NCBI RefSeq assembly: GCF_932276165.1
Contig: NC_064007.1
Location: 4,350,001 to 4,414,000, forward strand
Source of the DNA: Plutella xylostella
Lineage: Eukaryota > Arthropoda > Insecta > Lepidoptera > Plutellidae
Reading direction: 5' to 3'
DNA length: 64,000 bases
Under the pieces are notes generated by a model. That model searched no databases. It was not told the DNA's origin and was given only the letters and a program-made list of their open reading frames with translations. Position 1 is the first letter of the stretch. Each line of letters opens with the position of its first letter. Below, piece by piece: positions 31,389-43,205 of this stretch. A program made the translations under genes and the position numbers.

Positions 31389-34125
31389 TGCCAGTGGCCA
31401 AAGATCAGACATTCCGGATCATCAGATGCAAGAATACCCATTACGTCACGATACGTCTCAATACGTCACGATTGACCCGATTTCCAAATCCGAAGCGTCC
31501 CAATCAGAAATAGTGACGTAGACGTAACATAACTTTTCAATTACACCTCAGACTAAGGACGTGTGACTGCCCTGAAATAAACCCGCTAAGTTCTGAAATC
31601 GTTGCAGTTTTAACAACTGTATTTTCGGAGTGAAATAAAATCTTAAAAGCAGAGTGCTTTAAGCTTTAAGTACTGTTGGAATGAGTGGGGACGTGATGAA
31701 AATGTTGTTAAGAATTTGCTAAAGCATATAATAAGAGCATGTATAATAAGTATGAGATAAATTATAAGTATTAATAACGTAGGTATCTGATGATTTGTAA
31801 TGTGTTGTTTGAATTCGCATACATAATGTCGGTTACAAACACTAGCTGCACTTAGGGCTTGTCAACGGAGCTAAAGTAAACATAGTGTGTTGTCGTGACA
31901 CTGCCAAATAGGTAAGTACATCCAATAATTAGGTAAGTATATTGTTCTGATTCCAACCACACTTTTAACTTGTATGTTTTATGCTCACGTCAGTTTCCAC
32001 AAAACATTCTACCTACAGTACCTACGTAATGGTGCATGTTTAAACATTTGCAAGACTGAACTTGTTAGTGATAAAGGTAGCAACTAAACGATTTCATTGA
32101 CAATAACATCTCCCCCTATGTCGCACTCATCGCAATTCTTCAATTCTTGTACAACCTAAAATTACCAAAGTGTCATCATTTATCAAATTGAGCCAATTGA
32201 CAACCCTGGAACGTTTCGTCACAGAATCTTATTGTACCATAAAAATGGACGCTTGGGATCCATTGACTTAGGTACTTTTATAATTGTGCTATTTAATCAA
32301 GCGATTTACACTTTTACTGCTTGAAGATTACAGTCCCTTTTGGCAGCAAATTAAAAATGTTGGAAGGCAGATGAATGTAGTGTTGCGCAGACGCAGTCAA
32401 AGTGAAGAATTTGATTGTTACTTTCAATGCAGTCTGAAATGGATTTTAATAATTATACCTTAAAGCTCTTAATAGCAGATGATGACAATATTCGTCCGCG
32501 TGTGTAATAATAATAATACACAGTAGCGAACAATTGTCCGAAATGTGAAATGAATTTTTTTTTTTTTCGAAGTTGTTTTAGAATTATTTCCACTGGAATT
32601 GGATCGACTTGTCGCCGGTTTACCAAATAATGTACTTAAGGTATACCTAGATTGTTTAAGGATACAACAACGTAATCTGACAAAAACAAAGCTAAGGTAA
32701 AGCTTGATCACACTTTTCTTTGATTTTGACCTGTGTTTTTGACAAAGTGTATGTAAGTTTACAAATTTATGGAGCTGACTGTACATAAATAGATTAATAT
32801 TGACGTTCTCAAACACATTTCGAGCACGAATCCAAACGAGGTGGGTATAAAAACGTAACTGCCGGCAATATATAAATTTGGATCCGAATAGCCCTACCTA
32901 ATTACGAGGTGCTAGACCGACGATTCGATTCATTCCCAACGATTCATCGAGTCATCGAATACTCGATTCGTTACGGACATCAATCGACTGCTACGTCTGT
33001 GACGTCATAGGTTTTTGTCTCGTTTTTTCTACAGTTAGGAAGCAGGTAAAATTGCCACGAATATGGATGGGCTTGCGATGGTAGCCTTCGGTGCTATTGC
33101 GTTTTTTTTGCCAGTCGGTACATATTTGTGCCAGGTTTAAATAAACTGTTTCCTTTGTTTTGTTTGACCGGTTTGTATTGTTTATATATATAGTCTGCAA
33201 AATTACTTTCTTGTGCTTCTTCAATGAGAAACTGTAAACTTTGGGTATTTCGCATAACCATTTTGTACCATCACTTTTCGATGACCCAGTTAACTTTCTG
33301 TGACAAATGATGTGACAAGCTCTCCAAGACGTAGACATAAACATTACAAGCACCTATTAATCTTTAACAGTTGCATAACATGAATTGAAAAGTTCAAATA
33401 TGTGAAGCGGCATTATTCGATAACAGTTTTGTCATTCGACTTCGATAACCCGTTAATCATAGAAGGATTCCTACTAAAGTTGGAAAAAATATTGGAACGG
33501 TCAATTATACCACATAATATAGGTAATAACATAAAACTAGATTTAACTTTATGAAAATAGTTAAATTCATGAGAAATATATAGATAACTACATACAATAA
33601 TTATTAATTGTATTTTTTTTTTCATTTTATTCGCTTTCTGTAACTATTAAAAATAATACTCATTAACGATTTTATTCTACTTAATTAATCCGACACTCCG
33701 TATGGCCCTCAGTGGTGTGAGGGGTCAAAAACGCCCAGGGATCCATCTCAGGGTCAAAGGTGGCCCCTCATCTCTTTAAATGTGTCTTACGAACAGTTAA
33801 GTAACCCTGCCTTTTGTTAATGTAGACGTAATGGGCACGAACGGGTCAAAACGGCCCCTGATATGTGATAATTTGTTACTCTTATTTTTGGTCGGGTTAT
33901 ATTTGGACACGTTTAGCTTTAATTACCGATGAACGTGCTGTTTGAGGGTTAAGATAGAAATAGTAAATACGGATTAATTATATTTGGTTGTATTTTATTC
34001 GATAGAACTACTTAAGCACTTAAATTGGAAAATATAATTTAATAGTTTTAAGTACACAGACAAAATATTGACCCGTTTTGATTAATTTGCACCATGAAAG
34101 TAATTATTACAATATAAATTTAATT
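31389..34125. other. No gene seen
   Basis: Mostly AT-rich. 32915-32980 has a cluster of ATTCGATT/ATCGA words. Minus-strand open frames of 115-120 codons (32469-32816, 32991-33353) show no domain and are probably chance. 33680-33870 contains repeated GGGTCAAAA/CGGCCCC words of unknown origin. Confidence 0.35.
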
Positions 34126-34129
34126 TCAT

Positions 34130-34215
34130 ATTAAACCAGTACAAAAAGGCGACCTGAGTGCCTTTAAAGCAATCTCTGCCAGACAACCTTTGGATGGAAG
34201 AGACAAACGCTTAGT
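34130..34215 (-). mobile_element. LINE 3' UTR scrap
   Basis: GTACAAAAAGGCGACCTGAG, AAAGCAATCTCTGCCAGACA and ACC match the order of words in the other LINE 3' ends (7690-7740, 1490-1540). Confidence 0.45.
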
Positions 34216-34524
34216 ATTTTTATCACTTGTTATACGACAGAAATGCACTTTCCGTGTAGGCACTTTTAAATTAAGCTTAATTAAAAGCTAATTTCAAAAT
34301 GTTTATGAGACTCTTCCCAGAAAATTTCGCAGTTTTATATTTTTTGTCGGTTTTGCTTAATGCCTTTATGAGTTTTTTTACAATCCGTTCCTTTTAATTG
34401 AATTATACGCCGAATTTAATGCTATTTAAGAGACTAAATACGAAAAATATTTTTGTCATAAAATGACAAGGGCCACGATTTTCTTTTGCCCAGGATATGG
34501 TTAAAGTTATTATACTTGTATGTG

Positions 34525-34620
34525 AGCCACCCGCTTTTCGCTGTATATAAAATGTTTTTTCACGTGATAGGTCGCGAGCCGTATCACTGTTTCTTAATGA
34601 GTACAATGCACTTAGGTTAC
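34525..34620 (-). repeat. Dispersed repeat fragment, related to 35180-35280
   Basis: CCGCTTTTCGCTGTA, CACGTGATAGGTCGCGAGC, TGAGTACAATGCACT occur in the same order at 35198-35275. Confidence 0.55.
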
Positions 34621-35149
34621 ACAAAAAGAATCTAGATGTGCAAGTATCCTCACTATGTTTTCCTTCACCGTAAGAGTACGTGGTGTACTTTCTTATTTGC
34701 AAATAATCTATTGGTACATTACACAAACAATTCAAAAGGGTGAAATGGTCAAAAAGTATTTCTTCTTTTATCACAAATGGTGCACCGAAGGGTTAACCCT
34801 CCGAGCAGCAAAACTTAGTTACGCTATGCTAATCAGGGTGTCCACTTTCTGGAAAGTCAGGGATAGTCAGGGAAAAGTCAGGGAAGCTCAAGGTGGTCAG
34901 GGAAAGTCAGTGAAATTGATGGGCCACCTGGAAAGTCAGGGAAAAAAGATTAGTAAAGCATATTTTTTTTTGCCAAATTGTAGTTATTCCCTTTACTAGG
35001 TATTATTTCTATTTTAAACGTAAAATACGCAAGTCATAAAACAAAATCTTCTAAGCCTGATTCCAGGCTCAGTTCATAGATTGTTAAATAGTAAAATGAT
35101 GTCTCCTTAATTCAATTTCTTTTAAAAGAGTGTGACCCACCTTGTATAC

Positions 35150-35420
35150 ATAAATACATGTATATGCTCATGACTGTAATCCCCGAAGGGGTAGTCCCGC
35201 TTTTCGCTGTACTTTTGTACTCACGTGATAGGTCACGAGCTGTATCGCCGTTTTTGAATGAGTACAATGCACTGAAGTTGTCGGGTAAGTGGGCAACCCG
35301 ACTGTCAGATGTTTTCAAGCTGCCCGAAGGCCTCTGACTAGGCATAACGACTGCTGCCAAAGCAGCAACCGGGACCCACGGCCTAATGTGCCGTCTGAAG
35401 CACGGAAGCGTCTAGAAAAG
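35150..35420 (-). mobile_element. LINE 3'-region repeat, copy 1
   Basis: Shares GTTGTCGGGTAAGTGG, CCCGACTGTCAGATGTTTTC, GGCCTCTGACTAGGC, AGCAGCAACCGGGACCCACG and GAAGCACGGAAGCGTC with 57220-57380. It is nested in the transposon 34834-36505. No coding frame is kept; an unclassified lepidopteran-type LINE tail. Confidence 0.6.
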
Positions 35421-36077
35421 AACCACTTGAAATCGGTCAGCTTGCCTTTCTAAACAACTTTTGTTTTAAGACTTTTAGAAGTTCTTGATGAAAATAATAA
35501 GTCCCCATATAACGTGTAGGTGCAGATGCGCTGTATCGGTGCTCATTTCTTCGATCAATTCTTATACTTTGCTCCGGCAGCGGGAGCGCATGCAGAAGTG
35601 CTGCCTCCACGCGGCACCTAATGAAATTTGTTAAGGAGTCGCGCTCATTTAGGCGCTACGGTTTTTACACAGCTGAGCACGCTTTATTCGAGTTATTTCG
35701 GCCCTTAATTTACTATACCCCTGGCTGTAGTACAAGTTTTATACACAAAATTAAAAAGTTCATTTTATCTTGGTGCCTTCTTCCAACCTCACATTTTCTG
35801 AAGCTTACTTTTAAAGCACTCTGTACTAATCATTCCACCAATATGTGTTCTTTAAATAGTTCTAACTAACGTCTTTTGCAATAATAACCAGTGGATCCCG
35901 CTTGGAATTTCAATTTTTTTTGCAAAATTAAAATACCATTTTGAAAAGTAATAAAAAATATATATTTCTCAACTTCGCAGTTGCAAAAAAGAATTAAGTA
36001 CTCGTTATTAACGTGTACTTAATTCTTTTGTCATAACTTATGACAAAATAAACGTATTTAAACTTTGTTTTAAAGAT

Positions 36078-36183
36078 AAAGATAAAATACTCTTTATTGC
36101 ACGCAAAAAGAAACAGTTTCACCAACATAGAAAAGAAATAGTACAATCGGCGGCCTTATTACTAAAAGTAATCTCTTCCACAA
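36078..36183 (-). mobile_element. LINE 3' end nested in a DNA transposon
   Basis: TACTCTTTATTGCACGC, AAAGAAACAGTTTCACCAAC, CAATCGGCGGCCTTATTACT, AAAAGTAATCTCTTCC match 1426-1530 closely. Confidence 0.7.
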
Positions 36184-36689
36184 TCCGTTTTACACAAAAA
36201 TCAAGTAATTTATACTTAATTTATCATTGCTTTCTATACAGAATGTTGCAAAAGTGGTAGGTGTATGTAGCCGAAATGGGTCGAAACAACTTTTTATGTT
36301 GTTCAAAATTTTCCTTCATGAAGGAATTCCTGCCTGAGTCACTCCTTTTCGGCTTAATTTACACTTTTTACATCAAAATCAAAAATCAAATCAAAATCAA
36401 ACTTTTGTTTATTTTGATCTCTGGTCAGGGAATATTTCTGAAATGGTCAGGGAAAGTCAGGGAAAAGTCAGGGAATTTTTTCGAGCATTGTGAGTGGACA
36501 CCCTGCTAATGTCTATCTGAACGGGGTTCGTTTGATCGGAGGATACGAAAGTCGATCTAAGTAGGATTTACTTTGAGATCCTCACGAGGTCTCTCTGATA
36601 TCAAGAAAGTGCAGGGAGATGAGATACTCTTTCTACTTTAACAGTTAAGTTCAGTTTTTAGGTGTATACTTACATCTTTGTAGCCATAA

Positions 36690-36811
36690 AGCTGCGTACA
36701 GACGAACGCCAACGAACGGGTTTCGTTGACCTTCGTTGCTGCAACCTGCCCTGTATTATGCATGATAAATATCCATCGTTGGGCGTTCGTTGGGCCGGTC
36801 TGTACGCAGCT
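36690..36811. mobile_element. 122-bp Harbinger-like MITE
   Basis: AGCTGCGTACAGACGAACGC on the left faces GGTCTGTACGCAGCT on the right; inner words CAACGAACG / CGTTCGTTG also pair. TAA flanks both ends (36687-36689 and 36812-36814). Foldable over its whole length. Confidence 0.8.
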
Positions 36812-36814
36812 TAA

Positions 36815-38110
36815 AACGCATAAATAAGTTTGTGCGTTGAGCTTAGCTATGATAATAGCTAAGCTCAACTTACTTAAATCACGAGAAATGAAAACGTTCC
36901 ACTGAATGCAATGAAAAAGCCGACACAAAACGAACCCCAATTTTTTCAGTATAAGTATGATGTAGGTTCTTCAATATTGCAGATGGTTCTTTTTCCGTTT
37001 CGGAGATCATTGGTGCTGTGACACTGGATTATTTTAATTGCTGGTGAGTGTATTAAAGTCCTCAGTTCATAATTATTTATATTGATACAATTATAATTCC
37101 TTTTAAGGAGGAAATTAAAACCAAAACACTTTTACAATTATAATATTTGTAAAGATTGCGTCGCCTTTTATTCGTTTTATAAATAAAACAGGGATTGTCC
37201 TTTTTATACCTTTGATCACATAATTACAATCGGTCAAAAGGGCCAGATGAAAGGAAAATAAAGAAAGAAGTATGTTTCAATCCAGGTAAAAAGAATCGAA
37301 GGAGAGAAAAAGTTTTTAAATTTAAAATTGGACCCGAAAAGATGTTACTGTATAAACTCACTTTTCTTGAGTGGGTAAGATTGTATAAAATTGAGGGAAA
37401 ATAGGGTCAACAACTTGATACTAGATAATGTTATATACCTATATGAGAACTAACTGCCTCTGAGGTTTTAGTAATGTAAAACTCAAAGTCCCGGGTTCGA
37501 TTTTTGGATGCGACTATTGCAGGATCGACTCTGACCTCATTTGAAATAGTTTATGTATGCCACAAGTTTTAAACCATTTCATACTTTGTAGTACAATATT
37601 TACTGTCCTAGGTATAGGACTAGGAGGTAGATATAGGTAATATAGGACGTATAAAGTCAGTGATAGGTAGATGGATATACAGGTTGATAGTATTAGGAGT
37701 ATATAATATAATATAGGTGACATTTAAACTATGAAATTGTAAAGACTGAAATGTATATTATTTTACTTAAACTCCGCTTAAATAATTACTAGGATAATGG
37801 CTATAAGTTCCTAAGCTGTGACAACCCTATATTCCTGGAATGGGAGATGAACCCAAGACATAATCCTGACACGTCCCTTTTTCTTATTAGAAACTTATTT
37901 GCATAGGTATTCCATTCACCCTGTATTAAGAGAGGCGAAACGCGAGAATTTTATTACACATCTTAAGCTGTTCAGAATTTTATTAGAAATGAAATCGAAT
38001 ATGCGCTGTGAAGAAGCCCTGTAATGCTTAATTCAAGGATTGTAAAATGATTGGATTTACTACCACGGGGTTTTATACTCAGCATGTGAGTGCGAGTGGC
38101 CGGTTATATA
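36815..38110. other. No gene seen
   Basis: AT-rich. CCCGGGTTCGATTTTTGG at 37490 resembles a B box, but no A box was found. Confidence 0.4.
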
Positions 38111-38172
38111 TAACATATATGCCGAAGAACCGATGGCCCTCCACCAGCCATCGTTTCTTCGGCTATATATAT
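38111..38172. ncRNA. Compact hairpin, possible small-RNA precursor
   Basis: GCCGAAGAACCGATGGC pairs with GCCATCGTTTCTTCGGC (one mismatch) around a ~9-nt loop, and flanking TATAT tracts can extend the stem to about 25 bp. It stands alone without target duplications. It could be a microRNA-type precursor or a MITE core; sequence alone does not decide, and both strands fold equally. Confidence 0.3.
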
Positions 38173-39427
38173 CACACCTTTAGTACAATAATCACCGACT
38201 TTATGGGGAAACGCGGAAAACAAAAATGAACTAAGTGGGTTTTCACTCGTTTGCCTCTGGTGTCTATTTATTTATTTATTTATTTATCAAAGGTAAACTT
38301 ACAGCTAAAGTTTATGGAAAGATGCTAACTTTTATAATTCATGTTTCTATCGTTCCACTTGTCATTTTTCTCATTTTGACAAAGCTATTTTGTTGAGCAG
38401 TGAGTGTTAAGTCGGTCCAGCTAAAAAAAAAAAAATCCCAAAATTTTGAGTTAAGTCGATATTGTACCAAAGGTGCGATATATTTAACGAAGTCTCGACT
38501 TTATACCACGAACAGGCAAGCGGGGGTCGCCCTCCAGTGCGCTGGCCTTAGCCAAGTTATGATTTAGGCAGGTCAGTTATTCAATCTTCTTATGACCAAA
38601 GTGTAAGAAACGTCATCCACACCTCCACAAATAAATAAACCAAGTCTAATTTTGTACCATCCGTATTTAGTACAAAATTTATGACGGCTCTGTCGTAAGT
38701 TAAGGATTAGTTAGTACATCCGCGTCAGTGTAAAACGTATGGCGATGGCCTCAAAGTTCAAACGAAAAGTGACCTTATAAAGAACTGACGGGAACAGTTG
38801 TGATGATCCATACGTTGTTACTTAAAAACGAAGCTTAAATACTGGATATAAGGTTAAAATTGCATCGCATTTGAGAACTTCTGTCAGAACAAATATTTTG
38901 ACACCGTTTGTTTATAATATCGTCTCTGAAAGTACTTGGGCTTTCAGCTGTTCGATTGAGTAACCCTAAATCTTATTCCGAACACATAAGATTAAAAATT
39001 CAGTTGACGGAATCATTTAAACAGCTGATTCGGTAGTTTTGCTTACAAGAAAGTTTTTGAAAGATGTGACGCAGAAAAAGTCTTCGTCAAAAAAATTTAC
39101 TGTTTTTTCAGATTGTTTTTTAACTACTCAGTCAACGGGTATTTAGTATTTGTCTATCGAGATTGTAACTTTAATGGGGAGCTGCTAATGTTTTCTGTCG
39201 CTTCGTTGTTTTCTTTGGCTTGTTAAGATTTAGTTTGAAATCTTTTTTCAGGCGAACCGTCCTGAAAATACAATGTACCTCTTTGTTATGTAATGTTTCC
39301 GGTAAATACATATAAGAAGATTGTAATATGTTTACTTGATGATGGTAGATATATTATTATGTACCTTATTAATGTTTATTCTCCTCTTGTGTAAATGTGA
39401 CTTAAAATACTTTTATTTTTCTTTCCA
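38173..39427. other. No gene seen
   Basis: AT-rich sequence with (TTTA)n at 38266-38286 and an A-run near 38420. It lies between the hairpin and the splice-like site. Confidence 0.4.
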
Positions 39428-39478
39428 GGTATGTCAACAACCTTCACCATTTATCGCGAGACGCTTCTCAGTGAGTAC
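39405..39478 (+). promoter_or_regulatory. Recursive-splice-like site with 42-nt exon candidate
   Basis: A strong pyrimidine tract TTTTATTTTTCTTTCCAG abuts GTATGT directly, so 39428/39429 reads as acceptor and donor at once (ratchet-point structure). A second donor, CTCA|GTGAGT, follows at 39470/39471, defining a 42-nt exon. That exon contains ATG at 39431 and stays open (MSTTFTIYRETLL), phase 1. It lies 20.25 kb below the first-exon donor, a spacing usual for fly ratchet points. It may be a true short coding exon, a recursive site, or chance. Confidence 0.45.
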
Positions 39479-41349
39479 AAGTCCATTCATTCTTTTATCT
39501 TCAAAAAGTCTATTTTATACTTTTCGAGGGTAGAACAACAAAACCCACTTTGCCACTGAAGGACCACTTGAAAAAAAAGTACGAAATAACGCGGGACGCC
39601 ACCGGAAACTGGGCACCGGATGTCGCTAGGGTTCCCGGAAGTACTAGAGGGCTCTCGCTGCGGTCCCAAATTGTATTTAATACAGTGTGTTGCCAGCCGC
39701 CGTGGACGGCGGTCATGAGGCTCCCGAATAAAATGTTTAATTTATAACATTTTTATTTATTGAAGCTTTGGCAGAGGTAGCTCGTATATTTTTGATGTAG
39801 GTATAACTGAATAATGTCCATGCCATGGTGATGAAAGAAAATAACATATTAGCGATTTTAAATTAAATATAAGTACCTACGTCAAGCTAGTATATACAGA
39901 ATATATAATATTGTCGGCGGGTCACTCATTTCAGTGCTAACGAATAAGTTACAATCTTAGAAGATATTTTTACTAAATTAGTCAAGATGCGACCGACGGG
40001 CGAGTTAAGCAAAACGGATATTAGTTCCGAATGCACTATCCCATAGCAATCGATTACCCCTAAAGAGACTCACTTCATCTTCCTACTCTGTTCCTCATCA
40101 ATCTTTAAACAGAGAGATAAGATTATCGGATTTTCCTTCACTTAGCTGATTTTAATGGCCACTATCCTCTCTTGCGCTAGTATCGTTAACTGAGTGATAA
40201 CCCTTAATCCGTATGGTTACTGTAAACTTATTACATTGGTATTAGGGGTTAACCTCTTGTTTTAAAACAAGGTGAAATCCATTTATCTCCGATATGGCTG
40301 ATTAAGGATTATACGGAAGCTATAAGCAATCAAAATGTAGCAAACACTTAAAAAAATATAAATATCACAGTTTGATAACTCAGTATTTCAAATTGAGCTG
40401 TTCCATTTGTCTAACAACTGCCGTCTCTATAAGTCTATTCGACATAAAAGTTACGACCCCATAACCTCTAAACAAAACATCACGAAAAAAAAAATACAAC
40501 TTCCCCTCACAGACAAATCAGCAGCGGCACACGCGAGCCACGAAAAAACCGATAAAACGCGTCCCGAACGCAATAAACCAAAAATAAAATCCACATATAT
40601 CAAAACATACGTAGATTTCCTTATTTATTTCTGTTCGCGAGCATGTCAAATACAAAGCTTGAGCGATCTGTCATAGAGCGCTCGCGGCGCCCCTGGCGGC
40701 CGGCCAAGGAAACTATTCCGAAGTATTTGGACAGAGAATCTGTTAATAGTTTTACAGTTTGGCTCATGTGTGTGCTAAGCCTTGCAATTAAGGCGCAGCA
40801 AGAATTTTGGAGAGAAAAGTGGCTACCAGAATAAGTAGACGATTTATTTTTCTTTGTCTGTTGGCTGTGTCTAGCCGTTTACTAGCCTGGTACACGGTTA
40901 ATACGGACGTTGATTCACACTTAAACAGTGAACACTCATTTCATTATTTATTGAGTGAATTAGGTAGGTAAGTCGGTACATGATGATGATGTCAATGTTT
41001 GCTTGGAGCTAACGTTGGCTCATGAATGTGAAAACCTTATTTCAAGTAGTGTTTCACGATTGAAAAAATATATAATTTAATCTATGTATCATGATTTCAA
41101 ATAAGTATTAGAAATTGTTAGGAATAACAGTACAGAATTATCAACAGACTAAACATGAATTTATAATGCTCCTTAAACATTTGAGATATGGGTGATTCAA
41201 AATTGACAAACTCAATAATAACAAAGTAAGTAATCACCAACTTAAATAAACACATAAAATGGCCTGGCTGTTGCATAAAAAACTTTAATTTACGAACTTA
41301 TTTAGAAACATAATTTTATTTGACAGTTTTGCGATCCATATAAATTATC
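39479..41349. other. No certain gene
   Basis: 39550-39750 has overlapping open frames without domains. 40195-40325 holds a MITE-like segment (ATAACCCTTAATCCGTATGG facing GGCTGATTAAGGATTATACG). 40640-40834 is a GC-rich 63-codon frame containing GCGGCGCCCCTGGCGGCC, without recognised homology. Confidence 0.4.
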
Positions 41350-41572
41350 CTGGTAGTTGTATTATTATATAATAGCTGTGCCCGCGAGCTTCGCTTCGCC
41401 TTAAAAAGTTTTCCCGTGGGAATTCCGGGATAAAAAGTAGCCTATATTCTTTCCCAGGGTCTATACCGTATGTATACCAAATTTCATTCAAATCCGTTCA
41501 GTAGTTTTGGCGTGAAAGAGTAACAGACAGACAGACACAGTTACTTCCGCATTTATAATATTAGTTAGGATT
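41350..41572 (+). mobile_element. Dispersed insect repeat with AGACAGACAGACA tail
   Basis: GTGCCCGCGAGCTTCGCTTC, GTGGGAATTCCGGGATAAAA, AGTAGCCTATATTCTTTCCC, CAAATTTCATTCAAATCCGT, TAACAGACAGACAGACACAG and GCATTTATAATATTAGT. This word order is familiar from a very common repeat of insect genomes. Its class is uncertain and not assigned here. The copy appears near full length. Confidence 0.6.
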
Positions 41573-41613
41573 AGCAGCTTCTTATAAATGATGATCATCA
41601 ACCTGTATATTCA

Positions 41614-41687
41614 ATTCCACGGGGAAAGACATCTGATACAAATAAAAATTTAATATGGGTTCTGTCAGATGTATTTCCCCGTGGAAT
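41614..41687. repeat. Inverted repeat, 23-bp arms
   Basis: ATTCCACGGGGAAAGACATC at 41614 faces GATGTATTTCCCCGTGGAAT ending 41687, with one mismatch and a 28-nt loop. Looser matches extend outward. MITE core or hairpin; no target duplication fixed. Confidence 0.6.
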
Positions 41688-41704
41688 GGGATATAGTCAT
41701 CAAC

Positions 41705-41800
41705 ACTAAATTTAGTAGCACCACACACAACACTCTGTCCTCAGAATTCCTCATGCAACCTGTAAACTTAGCTAAAAACCTAGCTGTAATTAGGTAGGTA
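41705..41800 (-). pseudogene. RTE-type LINE tail, degraded
   Basis: Minus strand reads GCMRNSEDRVLCVVL, comparable with GWMRKAEDRVLWRSL at 8390-8440. Confidence 0.5.
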
Positions 41801-42965
41801 TTCCTTTTATAATAAGCTACATTTGAACATGAATCGTCCCAATTTTCCAACTTTCACTACCAATTATTAACCCTGTTCATTATTACCCATTTAAAAATAA
41901 CGATGATTTAATCAAAAACCCAACTATCATAAAGCACCAATATTCAAAACAGTTCCGTTTCAGCGAAAAAAGTTCAGGAAACACAACTTATGAAGTTATG
42001 GCATGCACAGAAGGATTCGCGTGCAAAAGGACCTTAAATTAGAAACATGAGTTCAGTCCTTAATTTACTTAAGGCGGCGTCACTACAGAGGTGGTAGCAC
42101 ACAGTGACGTCACGCCTGTCACGCAAAAAGAATTATCGTCTAATGAGCGGGTGAATGACCTGCCGAGGGAATTTTGCAACCGCAGTGCCTTGTAAGTGCA
42201 GCCCTAGTCCTCTCTTGGCACTTGTGCTTTTTTAGGGCTGCCAAAGACTATCGCGAACATAAAATGGATGAGTTCTACCTACATTATTTTGTAGTTTTTG
42301 TTATGTAATTTTCACTGTTAAGATTGTTCAAAACTAATCAAGCAATCACTTTTTAAACCGTGTTTCTTTAATCTTTTTACTTGTTAGCTTCCAAACATTC
42401 TATAGCACCTTACAAACTAGGTATACAATGTATCACAGTACACGGTAAACGCTATATACAAATTTCAGTATCTACCTCAAACTACCACGAGCTTCACAGG
42501 AGGCTAATAAGACACAACTAGTTACCGCTGATTCCGTTTGAAAACACTCTAATCTCCCCACTTAGCGTCGCTGGCCACGATATTTAAACAACCTGTTTTG
42601 GCGCCTAAAAATACGCTGTTCCGTCTTCCATTAGAGGCAACCCTGTCGTTCGATATTCTGCTTTCATCGGCTCTTACAAATCGCTTACACCCCCCGCCCC
42701 CTGCGTTTCCACCCCCCTGCTTTTGACTGCGTTGCGTGCTTGAGTGTCAGGCCTGCGGCTTGCGCGTCGCCTTAAGATGTAGTGTCCTGATAGGTACTCA
42801 GGGTTCCGGTTACGTGGTTTCAATACTCAATATGTTTGGCTTCCATGTGGTTTGTGGTTCTGTTGGTGCGTCAGATATAGTGGTTCATGGGCTGCTATGT
42901 ATACATTATGGTTTTTGAGGGTCTGAAATTCCATAGTGTACTTACTTGGGGTTTCATATCGATGC
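41801..42965. other. No gene seen
   Basis: Sequence of mixed composition, GC-richer at 42640-42780. No domain-bearing frame, repeat or splice structure was recognised. Confidence 0.35.
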
Positions 42966-42969
42966 GGTT

Positions 42970-43205
42970 GACGGCGGCAGTCCCAAGGATAGGTGAAAGG
43001 AGCGTGGGGCGTCCGTGGCCTGGCTGGAAGACCTGGCCTGACGACTCACCACCATCATCACACCATTTTGGGTTTGAGATGGTCCTGTGGTGGTGGCCAT
43101 TTTGGGTGGCGAATTTAAAGATGGCACGATGATGTTCATTAGTTACTTAATCATCATTAGGCAACGCCTATTCACTGCTGGACATAGAAGTTTAGGCCTC
43201 TGTCT
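42970..43205. pseudogene. RTE-type LINE tails, degraded, facing each other
   Basis: 42970-43040 reads GERSVGRPWPGWKTWPDD on the plus strand (RTE tail with substitutions). 43155-43205 (CACTGCTGGACATAGAAGTT, AGGCCTCTGTC) is the minus-strand tail of another copy. Confidence 0.5.

Larger units (their letters stand above)
34834..36505. mobile_element. 1.67-kb DNA transposon with CAGGGTGTCCAC ends, hAT-like
   Basis: CAGGGTGTCCACTTT at 34834 faces AGTGGACACCCTG ending 36505, flanked by a 5-bp duplication CTAAT (34829-34833 and 36506-36510). Both ends carry several subterminal GTCAGGGAAA-type repeats (34860-34945; 36424-36475), as hAT transposases require for binding. No transposase was recognised; the inside holds a LINE-type repeat at 35150-35420 and a LINE 3' end at 36078-36183. 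It is therefore non-autonomous or gutted by later insertions. The 5-bp duplication would fit a hAT5-type group; classical hATs make 8 bp. Confidence 0.7.

Noticed and set aside
37485..37520. tRNA gene or SINE suggested by CCCGGGTTCGATTTTTGG
   Set aside because: Only a B-box-like string. No A box at tRNA distance and no cloverleaf.
40660..40710. GCGGCGCCCCTGGCGGCC as a CTCF site
   Set aside because: Read in reverse it is one G short of the AGGGGGCGC core, so the match is not good enough.
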